Below, one piece after another: positions 1-9,314 of a stretch of DNA of 26,586 bases. Made by a program: the position numbers and the translations under genes. The notes below the pieces were generated by a model. It did no database searches. It worked only from the letters and a program-made list of their open reading frames with translations, and was not told where the DNA came from. Positions within the stretch are counted from its first letter, which is position 1. Every line of letters starts with the position of its first letter. Source of the stretch: Lingula anatina (Eukaryota > Brachiopoda > Lingulata > Lingulida > Lingulidae); the NCBI RefSeq assembly GCF_001039355.2, contig NW_019773736.1, positions 19,324 to 45,909 on the forward strand, in the 5' to 3' direction.

Positions 1-228
1 GATCAGGGACAGTGATGTCAGGGATCAGGGACATTGATTAAATGTGTTGTTTAGAATATTGCTTTCTCTTAGTTGGCCAAATACGCAGGTCGTCACAGAG
101 ACAAGCAGACTTGTTCCAGATGCCTTCCAAAAATGGAGATAGTCAATCGACTAACGAAGTTGTACGCAAGTATTAGAAACTGCAATGGTTATTAAAATTA
201 AGACATACCCGGTGTCCATCCGGAACAG

Positions 229-300
229 TATAAAATTTGATATCATCATGTGACAAAGAAACACAAGTCTGATTGAACATCGTTATCAGTTATGGTGAGT
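229..300 (+). promoter_or_regulatory. Candidate TATA promoter with short first exon and splice donor
   Basis: TATAAAAT at 229-236 is followed about 55 bases later by ATG (292-294), which runs directly into GTGAGT (295-300), a strong animal splice-donor consensus. This fits a TATA promoter, a short leader exon and a first intron. A matching acceptor could be the TGTCTTTTAG ending at 740. Translating across that join from the 292 ATG soon meets a stop, so this exon would be leader only, with the ATG at 788 as the real start. The elements are seen directly; their joint function is inference. Confidence 0.3.
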
Positions 301-547
301 ACAGCAAAGTTCATTTGAGGTTACAGATTACTTTGTCGTACTTTTATCGTGTTCAAATTGCCAAACGTAACCTTACGCAAGACCTATACAATCTGTAAGG
401 CTTTCGTCAAAAGACAAAGGGTTCTATAGCAAGTCTCCAGGGATTTGAAAACTGTTGTAACAATTTGGAGAAGATTACTCCAACCAAAGGGAATGCCAAA
501 AACCATGGTATCATTTAGTATAAAGGATAAAGATATCATCAACATAC

Positions 548-611
548 CTTGACAGCCGTAGAAAAAGACTCCGAACATGAGAACTATTACAGAAATGACC
601 AATCTCACCAT
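548..611 (-). CDS. Putative first coding exon with signal peptide (unrecognised secreted protein)
   Basis: Read on the minus strand from the ATG at 611, the first 21 residues form a typical secretory signal: MVRL, then a hydrophobic run (VISVIVLMFGVFFYG) and CQ. It is followed by CAAG|GTATGT, a good splice donor with GT at 547-546. If spliced there, the exon is 64 nt and the mature protein is encoded leftwards, possibly outside the window. If unspliced, the frame stays open to 384 and gives a 75-residue hydrophobic peptide. I recognise no family. It faces a second signal-peptide-like exon on the plus strand starting at 788, so the 176 bases between could be a shared promoter. Low confidence, as short hydrophobic frames occur by chance in AT-rich DNA. 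Confidence 0.25.
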
Positions 612-787
612 GTTTATAAGTCAGTTAACAATATTACCAGACACGGTATCTTCTACCTGTACAGTTATTGGATTATAACCGTTCTATAATGTCGTAGCAC
701 AGAAGTACGGACAGCTTCTCCAAGTATATTTGTCTTTTAGAATTTACCAAAACTATATGGGGGTTATTGTCACAGTTAATTTTCAAA

Positions 788-881
788 ATGGCAGTAAACA
801 AACTCCTAGCTGTGCTTTTGTCCGTTTTGTGGACTTTAAATCAAATAAATATGCACACTGTAAACCACGCTCTGTTGCACG
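788..881 (+). CDS. Putative signal-peptide exon (unrecognised)
   Basis: The ATG at 788-790 lies in a good start context (AAAATGG). It begins MAVNKLLAVLLSVLWTL, a basic n-region and a leucine/valine core like a secretory signal, then a polar stretch. A possible donor GTAACT follows at 882. An upstream acceptor-like TGTCTTTTAG ends at 740, so this could be exon 2 of the transcript suggested at 229-300. The frame also begins upstream with an ATG at 767, which I consider less likely. Past 932 the frame runs into a 48-bp minisatellite whose unit is a multiple of three, so openness there is not evidence of coding. No family is recognised. Confidence 0.25.
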
Positions 882-931
882 GTAACTCTCAGTATGTTTC
901 CTTGTACACATCCATGTCAACCATAAGTCTC

Positions 932-1177
932 TCCCTTTGTCTGCCTGTCTATGTGCTGGTATAAACACACGACTACATATCCCTATGTCTGCCTGTCTAT
1001 GTGCTGGTATAAACACACGAGTACATATCCCTATGTCTGCCTGTCTATGTGCTGGTATAAACACACGCGTACATATCCCTATGTCTGCCTGTCTATGTGC
1101 TGGTATAAACACACGAGTACATATCCCTATGTCTGCCTGTCTATGTGCTGGTATAAACACACGCGTACATATCCCCA
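932..1177. repeat. 48-bp minisatellite, about five copies
   Basis: Units begin near 937, 985, 1033, 1081 and 1129, exactly 48 bases apart. They share ATGTCTGCCTGTCTATGTGC and then GGTATAAACACACG. The main variable site (ACGACTAC, ACGAGTAC, ACGCGTAC) alternates GAG, GCG, GAG, GCG from unit 2 to unit 5, suggesting a doubled 96-bp unit. As 48 is divisible by three, open frames cross the array on both strands; I treat these as artefacts. Confidence 0.95.
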
Positions 1178-2388
1178 TCAGCGGCTGGAATGATAAACTA
1201 AGGGAGTGACTCATCTCCTCCTAAACTGTCCACCTTTTATTTCCCTGCTGCCATTCTTTCATATAGCTCAGTCACCTTTCATGCATTCTTGTCCTGTAAC
1301 AATAATCATATGGATCGAATTACATAATACCCTAGACGTCAGCAGTGGACGCAGCTTACTCAAAACAGACTCATGTCTGCCCTTTAATGACCAACGCAGC
1401 GGAACACATTCAGTGGTGGTATACATAATCATTGAATGTTCATATATAACAATAGGCTTACTAAAGTGGACCAATACGTTATTTGTGGAGCCCGGCAACA
1501 GAATATATATATATATATATTTTTTTTTTTTTAAGGGAGATTGATTTCTATTACATCTAATTACGATCTGCAATGGAGAAACAACAATTAAGTTTTTCAA
1601 AACACTTTATGCCTTTCATACTGATGAGGTCCTGTTTCTTTTTTTTCTCCTCGTTGTAAATACGTCTCTCCCAGTCTACTAGTCAACTGCAGGGTGTTGT
1701 CATCTTTCAGACGGTGTAATATGATCAACACAACGTATGAATAATTTAGTATGTCTATAGAGTTGTTATTCCCAAAATAGTAGTCCAGTTTAGTAGCTTG
1801 AACACTTCTATTGTAACTGGCCTGATGCCGTAATATGCGATATTAGTCACTGACAGAGGTTAAGAAATCTCTGTACGTAAAAGTACACATTGCAAGGTTA
1901 AAAGTTGCCCTAAGAATTATACATTACAGACTTGGTAATTCCACGGCGTTTTGATCCTCGCAACGGTTTCAGAAATTTGGGCCCAGGAAGTAATTAATAG
2001 TAATATATAAAATAAATAGTAATATACAAATAAAATCCTTCCTTAGTATTTCTTCCCTTTTTCCCTACGTTCAGTTTCTCTTTGACTGATTGATAACCGT
2101 AATTCTTTGCTGGTGGTCCAATTACGAGTACTGTTTATAGTTGTAGCAATCATGTATTATTAGCAGTTTGAAGAGAACTATCAGAACCAAGTCGCTATTT
2201 TTCAATTGCGGCTCAACGTAAACTTCATAAAAGTGCATTAATACAGCTGGTCATTTACATCCATAGCACAGAAGGTGTCTTTTGCGAGGTACATGTAGTA
2301 TTTACTAGTACTCAAAGGGGCGCATGTGCAGTAAGGCGTACTGTGTCCACAGCTAAGGGTATCTCCGTGACCTACATGTACGTACAAA
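1178..2388. other. Non-coding stretch upstream of the P450 gene
   Basis: No credible exon is seen on either strand. It contains an AT dinucleotide run and T-tract at 1503-1532 and A/T-rich near-repeats around 1994-2035. The two opposite-strand open frames of about 110 codons at 1206-1600 overlap, cross the AT/T-tract and lack recognisable motifs or splice context. The proximal promoter of the P450 gene presumably lies at the right end, but I cannot fix a TATA box. Confidence 0.6.
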
Positions 2389-2460
2389 TAGCGTATCAGA
2401 GGTAAAGGATCAGCTCACTCTGTTAGGACATTTTACATAGCGTATCAGAAGTAGAGGATC
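2389..2460 (+). repeat. 49-bp-spaced direct repeat just before the P450 start
   Basis: TAGCGTATCAGAGGTAAAGG at 2389-2408 recurs as TAGCGTATCAGAAGTAGAGG at 2438-2457, each followed by ATC. The second copy ends three bases before the P450 ATG. It lies in the leader or proximal promoter and could be a duplicated control element, which is inference. Confidence 0.8.
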
Positions 2461-2463
2461 GAC

Positions 2464-2848
2464 ATGGCTGACACACTTGATTTAGTTGGAGAATTGTTTT
2501 CATACCTCACTCTCCGATCTGTACTCATCTTCGTGACAGTATTCCTCGGCACTTATATTTCAACCCATGGGCGCCGAGAGAAGAGGCGGAACCTGCCCCC
2601 TGGGCCATGGGGGCTGCCAGTCCTCGGGTGTCTCCCGTTCCTGGGGTCAAAGGCACACGTAGTGTTAACAAACTGGTCCAAGAAGTACGGAGATGTGTTT
2701 CTGGTCAATTTTGGCATGGTCCCAGTAGTGGTTTTAAACGGGTTTGACACAATTAGGGACGCTCTCGTGAAGCAGGGGGCAGAGTTTGCTGGCAGGCCGG
2801 ATCTGTTTACCTTTCGAACGCCGCCTCACATCCCCCTTACGTACAAAG
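2464..2848 (+). CDS. Cytochrome P450 (CYP2-clan, microsomal), exon 1 of 3
   Basis: Cytochrome P450s are haem-thiolate monooxygenases; clan-2 members are anchored in the endoplasmic reticulum and oxidise lipids, steroids or xenobiotics using P450 reductase. Exon 1 encodes residues 1-128: a hydrophobic membrane anchor (about 17-34), a basic stop-transfer stretch RREKRR (37-42) and the proline hinge PPGP (45-48) followed by WGLPVLG, all classic for microsomal CYP2-like enzymes. The start is the first ATG ahead of the anchor. The exon ends at CAAAG|GTCAGT with one base of the next codon (phase 1), matching exon 2. Joined exons (2464-2848, 4431-5441, 5594-5784) give 528 residues, close to the usual 490-530. 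The CYP2 family level is an estimate; the substrate cannot be read from sequence. Confidence 0.95.
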
Positions 2849-4430
2849 GTCAGTCAGATATACAGTGTGTGTGGTGTTAGGTCACGTACGTTATGCTAAA
2901 TAATAGAGAGTTTCGGCAGGACGTACGTTAAACGTGTACGTGTACGTATGAGTCATGTCGTTCACGTTCCCGTACAAGCAGTGCCCCACTTTTCGCTTCG
3001 GCTCTTCGTGAACGTGGTGTTTGTACTTGCAGCTGTGGTGGAGCTGTTACAGATTTTTTTAATGTACACCCTTCAACATTGGAGGAATATTTATATCAAA
3101 GAAACTAAACATAATAAATATATCATATCTCTATTTTTTATGTTGTGTAGTATAGGATAAAAAAAGCAAATAAAGAAGCTAACACTTGTATATGGTTGTA
3201 ATTTTTTTTATTTACAACTTAGAATATTGTAACATTATTGAGCAATGACAATTTTAACAGTATTAACAAAACTGAAAAAGATTAAGAAATATGGGCCATT
3301 TTTGGAGCTTTTTGTTCAAAACAAAAATAAGAGCATTTTTTCCGTAGCAGCTTTTGACAATAAGTAACAGTAAAGAATAATAAAACAGTGCAATATGCTA
3401 TAAATTGCATATGGTTGATATTTATTTATTTACAATATGGACACGACATAAAGTTCTACATAAAGATGAAAGTAATGAACAAAAAAAAATATTTAATTTG
3501 AAAGCTTAGCGATATAAATAACTTGATTTAATCACAGACATTTTCATTGTAGAAAGCAAGTGCTATATGGAGTCTCGGTCATTGCATACAAGAGGAATTT
3601 TTAAAGAAAACCCGACAACGCAAAGAGCACCTCTGTAAAAACTCTTTTTTTCCTTTCAATTAGCCATGTAACTCAAAATTATTGAGATAAAAAAATATAT
3701 TGAATGGTTAATCTTGCTATGATAATAAAAATGATATAAAGAAAAATGATTTTTTTCTACACTTAAAGAGCAGTTAAAAACTCACGTTCTTCACTTACGT
3801 GTAAACAGCATCCTTCACGTTCAGAACGCCCGCAAGCAGAGATCGTACGTGAGGCTGTATGTCAAAAGTCGTAACGCAGAAGGCAACAACCTACTACGTC
3901 ACACGTAAACGTACACACTTAACGTCCTGCCGAAACTCTCTTATTGTAAACTCTTTACGGGAGTAGGAATTACACTGCACCAATGACCCTGGTGTGACCT
4001 TGGGTATACATGGAGTGGCGTTGCGTTTTTTTTTTTTTTTTCATTTACCAAATGTTCATATGTCCAGTTGTGATATTAGAATGTCCAATAATTGTTGCAG
4101 ACAGCAGGTGAACAATAGCATGGAGGGACGACAACTGGCTCTTTATTGCATGTTGCCCCCACCCCGTCCCCCAACCCCCCAAAAAGAGAAAATGTAAATG
4201 AAAATGAAATCGAAAAAATACAGTTTTGTACGGGGTTGATATAACTGCACTTTAGTGTGTATAAGCTAGGGCACAACACTGTAAATGTAAGAGTTCACAC
4301 TTTGATTAATATATGAGTATTTTTTGTGTGTAACTTGTAAGGTTTGGTCTTCTAGAAATATTGTTTGATGTATCATAGCCTAAGCTTATTTGTGTACAGT
4401 ATTTTAAACTGAAAACATCTTTATTTCTAG
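2849..4430 (+). other. P450 intron 1
   Basis: Donor GTCAGT at 2849, acceptor TTATTTCTAG ending at 4430. Most of the 1.58 kb is an inverted-repeat element at 2905-3941. The remainder holds a T-tract (about 4026-4040) and a C-rich run near 4156-4183 followed by A-rich sequence. No coding potential is seen. Confidence 0.85.
2905..3941. mobile_element. Non-autonomous inverted-repeat DNA transposon in P450 intron 1
   Basis: The left end begins AGAGAGTTTCGGCAGGACGT (2905-2924). The right end is its reverse complement (ACGTCCTGCCGAAACTCTCT ending at 3941), a perfect 20-base match that continues imperfectly inward through CGT/ACG-rich sequence. Flanks are similar A/T-rich bases (TAAT before, TATT after), so the target duplication is uncertain. 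The roughly 800-base interior is AT-rich with no transposase frame, so this is a MITE-like or internally deleted element. The superfamily cannot be assigned from the ends alone. Confidence 0.8.
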
Positions 4431-5441
4431 GCATCTTAATAGAAACGTACTCACAGCAACTTATAGAAAGACGCCGGTTTTCTCTGCGCGTTCTACGAGA
4501 CCTTGGCGTTGGCAAAGTGAATCTCGAGAGCACAATAATCAACGCGGAGCTGAAGGAGTTGCACGAGGCCCTGGCATTGACCAATGGGACCCCCACGGAT
4601 GTTTTCCCGATGTTACGCGATGCAATAGCCAACGTCACATTCGGCATAACATTTGGATCCCGCTTTCAACATAACGATCCAGAGTTTAGGGGTATTCTGG
4701 ACACCGTAAACCAAAACTTTGAACTAAATCAAAAGTTGGCTTTGAACAACTTTGTACCATTTTTACAAAATTTTCCATCACCTTCCCTGAGACAGTACCA
4801 ACGAAATCAAGAGTATTTGGTGGGGTTACTTTTGAAATGGAATGCAGAACAGAAACAAAAATATAACCCCAAGGAGACCAAGTCATTCGTGGATGCATAC
4901 AGACATGAAGTGGTGAAACATGAGGCGAGATCTGAGGAAACAGCGGGTGGCGGAGTGAAGATGGTCGGACCCCCTACTAACCCAGAGACCATCTTTACTG
5001 AGAACCAGATCACCTCAGTTACTATTGACTTGTTCTTTGCAGGTGGCGAGACAGTCACCACTACCCTGAGATGGGGGTTGTTGTACATGGCGCTATACCC
5101 AGATGTACAGCGGAAAGTACAGCAGGAAATACGCTCTGTTCTTGGCGAGGACGAACAGCCGAGCATCACCCACAAAACCTCTCTGCCCTATACGGAGGCA
5201 ACCATCATGGAAATACAGCGCTTGAACTACATAGTACCCCTAGGGGTGCCCCACTGTACGACGTCAGACGTCAGTTTCCATGGTTACTCCATTCCTCGTG
5301 ACACCATGGTGATCGTTAACATGTGGTCCGTCATGATGGATCCCAGTCGCTGGCCAGAGCCTGAGATATTTGACCCTCGGAGACATATAGACCAGAATGG
5401 AAGGATTGTCAAAAAAGATGATTTCATTCCCTTTTCAATGG
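4431..5441 (+). CDS. Cytochrome P450 (CYP2-clan), exon 2 of 3
   Basis: This 1011-nt exon encodes residues 129-465, most of the fold. It opens with the C-helix region (RRRFSLRVLRDLG, from about 142). It contains the I-helix oxygen-activation motif AGGETV (332-337; T336 at the conserved threonine), the K-helix E389-IQ-R392 (ExxR) and the meander motif FDPRRH in the PERF position, ending just before the haem loop at FSM. Two residues depart from the usual pattern: the C-helix WxxxR tryptophan is Leu139, and the second I-helix Thr/Ser is Val337. Bounds are TTATTTCTAG|GC and CAATGG|GTAATC; phases fit both neighbours. Vertebrate CYP2 genes usually split this region over many exons, so this gene is intron-poor. 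Confidence 0.96.
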
Positions 5442-5593
5442 GTAATCATATTTTCCTATTATTTCATCCCTCTTTTTATAATCATTTTCTATTATTTTTT
5501 TTGTTACTGCAAAGTAAATAAAATCCATCGCACTACTAGTACAAGTTAAATTTCTATCAATCTATTCACTGATGTAGTCATGTTTATTTTTAG

Positions 5594-5784
5594 GGAAGCG
5601 TACGTGTCTGGGGGAGCAGTTAGGAAAGATGGAATTGTTCCTGTTCTTTACCTCCCTTATGCAAAGATTTAGTTTTCATCTACCAGAAAATACCCCCCCT
5701 CCAAAACTGGAGGGCAAGTTGGGGTCCACGTACGTCCCCCCGGATTACGAGCTCTGTGTCACCCTGTTGCCCTCTACCGGGTAA
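5594..5784 (+). CDS. Cytochrome P450 (CYP2-clan), exon 3 of 3 with haem-binding cysteine
   Basis: After a 152-base intron (GTAATC at 5442, acceptor TTTTTAG ending at 5593) the exon completes the haem signature FSMGKRTCLG (463-472), matching FxxGxRxCxG with Cys470 as axial ligand. The L-helix follows (EQLGKMELFLFFTSLMQRF), then the C-terminal beta region and stop TAA at 5782-5784. The last codons (LLPSTG and stop) lie inside the first unit of a 56-bp minisatellite that continues into the 3' untranslated region. A polyadenylation signal candidate is at 6019-6024. The frame is intact, so the gene looks functional. Confidence 0.96.
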
Positions 5785-5970
5785 TTGTCTGCGCCTGTGG
5801 GCTCTCATGGTGTCTGCGACTGCTGCCCTCTACCGGGTAATTGTCTGCTGCTGTAGACTCTCATGGTGTCTGCAACTGCTGCCTCTAACGGGAAATTGTC
5901 TGCGCCTGTAGACTCTCATAGTGTCTGCGACTGCTGCCATCTACCGGGAAATTATCTGTGTGCTCTCTTG
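5767..5970 (+). repeat. About 56-bp minisatellite seeded on the P450 3' coding end
   Basis: The segment CCCTCTACCGGGTAATTGTC, which carries the last P450 codons and the stop, begins at 5770. It recurs at 5826, in altered form near 5882 and again near 5937, spaced 55-56 bases. Between them GCCTGTGGGCTCTCATGGTG and CTGCGACTGCTG recur with few changes. The array therefore starts within the coding sequence and extends through the probable 3' UTR. Confidence 0.93.
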
Positions 5971-6018
5971 GTATCTGTGCATCTTTCAACAATGACACAT
6001 CGGTTATTTTTCTGTTAT

Positions 6019-6024
6019 AATAAA
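6019..6024 (+). terminator. Candidate polyadenylation signal of the P450 gene
   Basis: AATAAA occurs 235 bases after the stop codon and is followed downstream by T/G-rich sequence (CGTGTTGCGTTTTC, TCTGTTTTTATATC). It is the first canonical hexamer after the 56-bp array and is suitably placed. No transcript evidence is available. Confidence 0.5.
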
Positions 6025-6084
6025 ATCCACGACCACTATATATATATCATTTTAACGTGTTGCGTTTTCATTAATATCTGTTTT

Positions 6085-6220
6085 TATATCTATATTTGGC
6101 TGCGGTCACTTGTTGGCTGGGTTTAATATCACAGTGTGACCCACAGTGTTTTATATCTATATTTGACTGCGGTCACTTGTTGGCTGGGTTTTATATCACA
6201 GTGTGACCCTCAGTGTTTCA
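6085..6220. repeat. 67-bp tandem duplication
   Basis: TTATATCTATATTTGGCTGC with the following GGTCACTTGTTGGCTGGGTT and ATCACAGTGTGACCC occurs twice, with the core TGCGGTCACT at 6101 and 6168, 67 bases apart. Copies are nearly identical. It lies just beyond the candidate P450 polyadenylation site. Confidence 0.9.
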
Positions 6221-6493
6221 TTAAACAAACACAATCCTTTGCCTCATTAATTACGGGTAAAACCAGAAGTAAGCGTTTTAAGAAAATCACCTGGCCCCAG
6301 ATGACATTACTGCTGCTGGGACTCACTAACGCTAAAACGGTGGTGATAGCTGTTTAGGTGGGAAGGGAGGTGTTGGAAAGTGAAATTACACTACAAAACA
6401 CAGTTGCTTCATTGTACATCATCAGCTTCCCGATGTTCAATGTGACAGCACTATCTCATAAAATGGCTGCTTATTTCCATATTATCTTGGCAG

Positions 6494-6737
6494 TAAAGCC
6501 TAGATTATATTTTCACGGGCGCCGTGCGATGGAATTGTCCGGACGATTTTTTTTTTTTTGAAATATTAAGGGGCTACGCCGCGTATGTCTACATTATATG
6601 GCCTTAAATCAGTACGATTCCGTGCGATTTCGTACGGCCACCGTCTACCTCCGCTCATACGCCGTACGAAAAGGGTAAAACGGACAGTGTACGTGCGCCG
6701 TACGGGCATCGCATTTCAAATGTAATCTAGGCTTTAA
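6494..6737. mobile_element. Small MITE-like element (about 240 bp)
   Basis: TAAAGCCTAGATTA at 6494-6507 is matched by its exact reverse complement TAATCTAGGCTTTA near 6723-6736. The interior is markedly richer in CG and TACG words than its surroundings (CCGTACG, GTGCGCCGTACGGGC), and the ends continue as an imperfect inverted repeat rich in GCCGT/ACGGC. A TA or TAA target duplication is possible. There is no coding capacity. Confidence 0.75.
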
Positions 6738-8207
6738 TGAAAAAAGTCTAACGTAACCAACCCCGTTAACACGTGCAGACGCGCGTGGGTTGTAAGTCAT
6801 TAAAGCAACGAAGGGAGTTTGTGCTTTAACAAGTTTGTTCTTATTACACTAAACTTAACTTAGTATTTCGTATAAAAGAAATGAAAATAGGCTATTTTGC
6901 CAAATGTAGGCCTTTTTAAATTTCTAACGCCCTTAAGGCGCCATCTGTTTTCCTTTGTGATAAAAATATATTTCTGTAAATGTCAAAATTAAGACAGGTG
7001 AACCAATTCATGGTTCAACTTGCTGATTTCCCGTCATTTCATATAGTCGGTGGTAGTTTATATTAGTATGTAGTAGTTATACTTAGTGTTTCTGCTATAT
7101 CGCCCCCTAAGCATCCCAATACCGACGCTTAGTCTTATCAAACGAGTGTGGCAGTTGACATTTGAAGAATTTAAGATTTTCCTGTCATTCTTGACAACCC
7201 ATATTAACGTTTGCGAAATGTTTCTGATGATTTATGGATTTAGATTTATAGAGCCCTTACCGTACTTGTAGGGGGTTTTGTCAGGTAAGACAGGTGATAT
7301 TAAAAGATCATCTCCGAGGAAGATGAAGTATTGATCCGCTATATAGAAATGCAATATTCCACAGTTCAACTTATCGGGAAAGAAAAGGCTGAGATTATCG
7401 CTGCTTTCTCTGACGACTAACAAATATTTTGGATATATTCAAGAGCTCCAAGGGGCCTATATGGTACGTAGAGTCCGTAATTTTTGTCTGTGTGGCTCCT
7501 GACACCCGCTGTATTGTCTATGTCATAAAAAGTAAATCATTTAATTATGATATTGACAAGTGTTATATCAATTGAGAATGTTGGTTAGAATACACACATT
7601 GGTAGAGTTGACTACAACTGGTACTGTCTAGAACACAGGACAAATTGAAAACGCTAAGCATGTAATTCCAGAGATCAATGGAGAGTAGTAGACATGTCTT
7701 CGCGTCTTGAAGATAACGCTGCGTGTTTGAAAATATGCTATGGCAGCGTCTACGTCGTTACTAAGCCGTATTCTGTGTAGTGCTGAAATGGCGTTTCAGT
7801 AAACTACCCATGTATGTTTCTTGTCATATCTCAACTGTATAAGCTTGAACAAAAACAGCAAATCTAAGTGTACGTATATGTAAAGGATTGGGCTATGTAC
7901 CGTTTATATAACAGACACCTTGTGCGCAGACTACTTTTTTTTCAATATGTCCATGCTGGCAGCAGACGCTTCAATATCATTTATCTATTTACTGAGATAG
8001 TGTGGAACACATTTATGTGAAAACAGTGGCGCTTGAAAAATCTTCATGATAAACCATAAGATGGGGCGCACATGTTACCATCAACGCGATCTGTTCTTTC
8101 TCTTGTAAGCTTTAAAATGGTTTCACCTTTCCAATTTTCCCTCTGTAAATGATCGTGTTTATTCTATCATGGGGGGAGATATATTTATACCTGTGAACGC
8201 ACACAAG
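6738..8207. other. Intergenic stretch with no convincing gene
   Basis: Nothing here shows a conserved domain. The best coding-like piece is a 39-codon open run on the plus strand ending at TAA 7418-7420 (separate entry). Other frames of about 60 codons at 7086-7423 on the two strands overlap each other and have no motifs or splice context. Confidence 0.6.
7304..7420 (+). CDS. Possible terminal exon or gene remnant (unrecognised)
   Basis: This plus-strand frame reads KIISEEDEVLIRYIEMQYS, then continues with a charged, balanced composition (TVQLIGKEKAEIIAAFSDD) to a stop at 7418. The composition is more protein-like than the A/T-rich noise around it. TTTTGTCAG and GTAAGACAG just upstream (7277-7294) could be acceptor sites, but neither gives a frame I can confirm. 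It may be a last exon, a decayed gene piece or chance. No family is recognised. Confidence 0.2.
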   Translation, partial: KIISEEDEVLIRYIEMQYSTVQLIGKEKAEIIAAFSDD

Positions 8208-8211
8208 GTAA

Positions 8212-8240
8212 CATACACATACACGCACAAAAACACATAC

Positions 8241-8275
<35 letters not shown>
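8212..8275. repeat. CA dinucleotide microsatellite
   Basis: Interrupted CA repeat that becomes uninterrupted CACA from about 8244 to 8274. The ATGCGTG/CACACG-like interruptions at the left suggest an older, decaying end. Confidence 0.97.
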
Positions 8276-8277
<2 letters not shown>

Positions 8278-8817
8278 AATTTGATGACATATGCCATGGC
8301 CAGTGTTGTAATGAAGATACTCGTTAACGTTGCCGTACAATGTGCTGCCGTCACAAAATCGATATTATGACAGCTCCATATCAATGGCAAGCGCGGAATC
8401 TGTCTAATAAGTCTGTCCTTGGCTGAAATGGCTCATTAAGTCTGACTTATTTCATCAGAATATCCAAAACATTTTCCCTAGCTTGTGCGTTGAACTTTAT
8501 TTCAGTTCAGAATAATAGATATACGTACAAGTAAGTGTCCAGATATGATAGCGGATCTCAGGGACTGCACAGAGGCGGCCATGAAAACGTAGTTTAGACG
8601 TCATTAAAACACAAACTGCAGGCTCCGTTCAACCTCAGTTTTAATTTATTTCTCTCTTTTAAAAGTGTACAAAAAACTTTAGAAATATCTTCATGTGCCA
8701 ACATGTCCTGCAAATCAACCAATTATTCCCAGTTTAAACATTGAAAACGCGAAAAAGAAAAAAAAACCTCCAACAAAAGCACTTGAAAGTTCTTGAAATT
8801 TACGGAAAGACCTGTAC
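8276..8817. other. Spacer before the Harbinger element
   Basis: A/T-rich spacer with an A-tract at 8756-8767. I see no gene, strong repeat or signal in it. Confidence 0.6.
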
Positions 8818-9314
8818 GGCCGATTTCATAAAGGAGGTTTAAAGTTAAACCTGGTCTAAAGTGAGTTTACACCAGGTTTAGGAATTGCCTGCATTTCACA
8901 AAGGAGGCTTTAGTATTGGACCAGTGGTCTAGTAAAAACTGGCTTAACATCATTCTAAACCTGGTCTAGACAGGTTAGTGTTTCATAATTGAGGTCTAAG
9001 TTTTTGAAACCCGGATTATGGACTCGGACCAAGTCTAAAAATAAACCTGGTCAGACCCAGGTTTAACTCTGTAGCTTGGAAAAAAGATGGCTGACGTAGA
9101 CTTGCGTGATATTCGAGCACTTAACGATTTGGACGCAAGAAGACACCCCGAGCGTCGCCGACGCATTTTTCGAGCAAGGGTTAATTATTTTGATTTCTAT
9201 GATGAAAAAGATTTCAAAATCAGGTTCAGAATTTCTAAAGAAATAGCACGTGAGGTCATAGCACTGATAGAGGATCGATTAGCACCCTATATATTGAGAA
9301 ATCGCAACATTTCN
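8818..9314 (+). mobile_element. Harbinger/PIF-type DNA transposon, 5' part only
   Basis: The left end GGCCGATTTCATAAAGGAGG resembles Harbinger ends. The next 260 bases repeat the word AAACCTGGT or its complement ACCAGGTTT at about 8847, 8870, 8966 and 9044-9065. The last forms a hairpin (AAACCTGG, six-base loop, CCAGGTTT). The transposase start follows at 9087. Homology stops at the N, and no matching right terminal repeat is present in the window, so the element is truncated or cut by an assembly gap. Confidence 0.75.

Noticed and set aside
783-1214. Long open frames on both strands over 932-1177
   Set aside because: They result from a 48-bp repeat unit that is a multiple of three and lacks stops; the same holds for frames over the 45- and 75-bp arrays.
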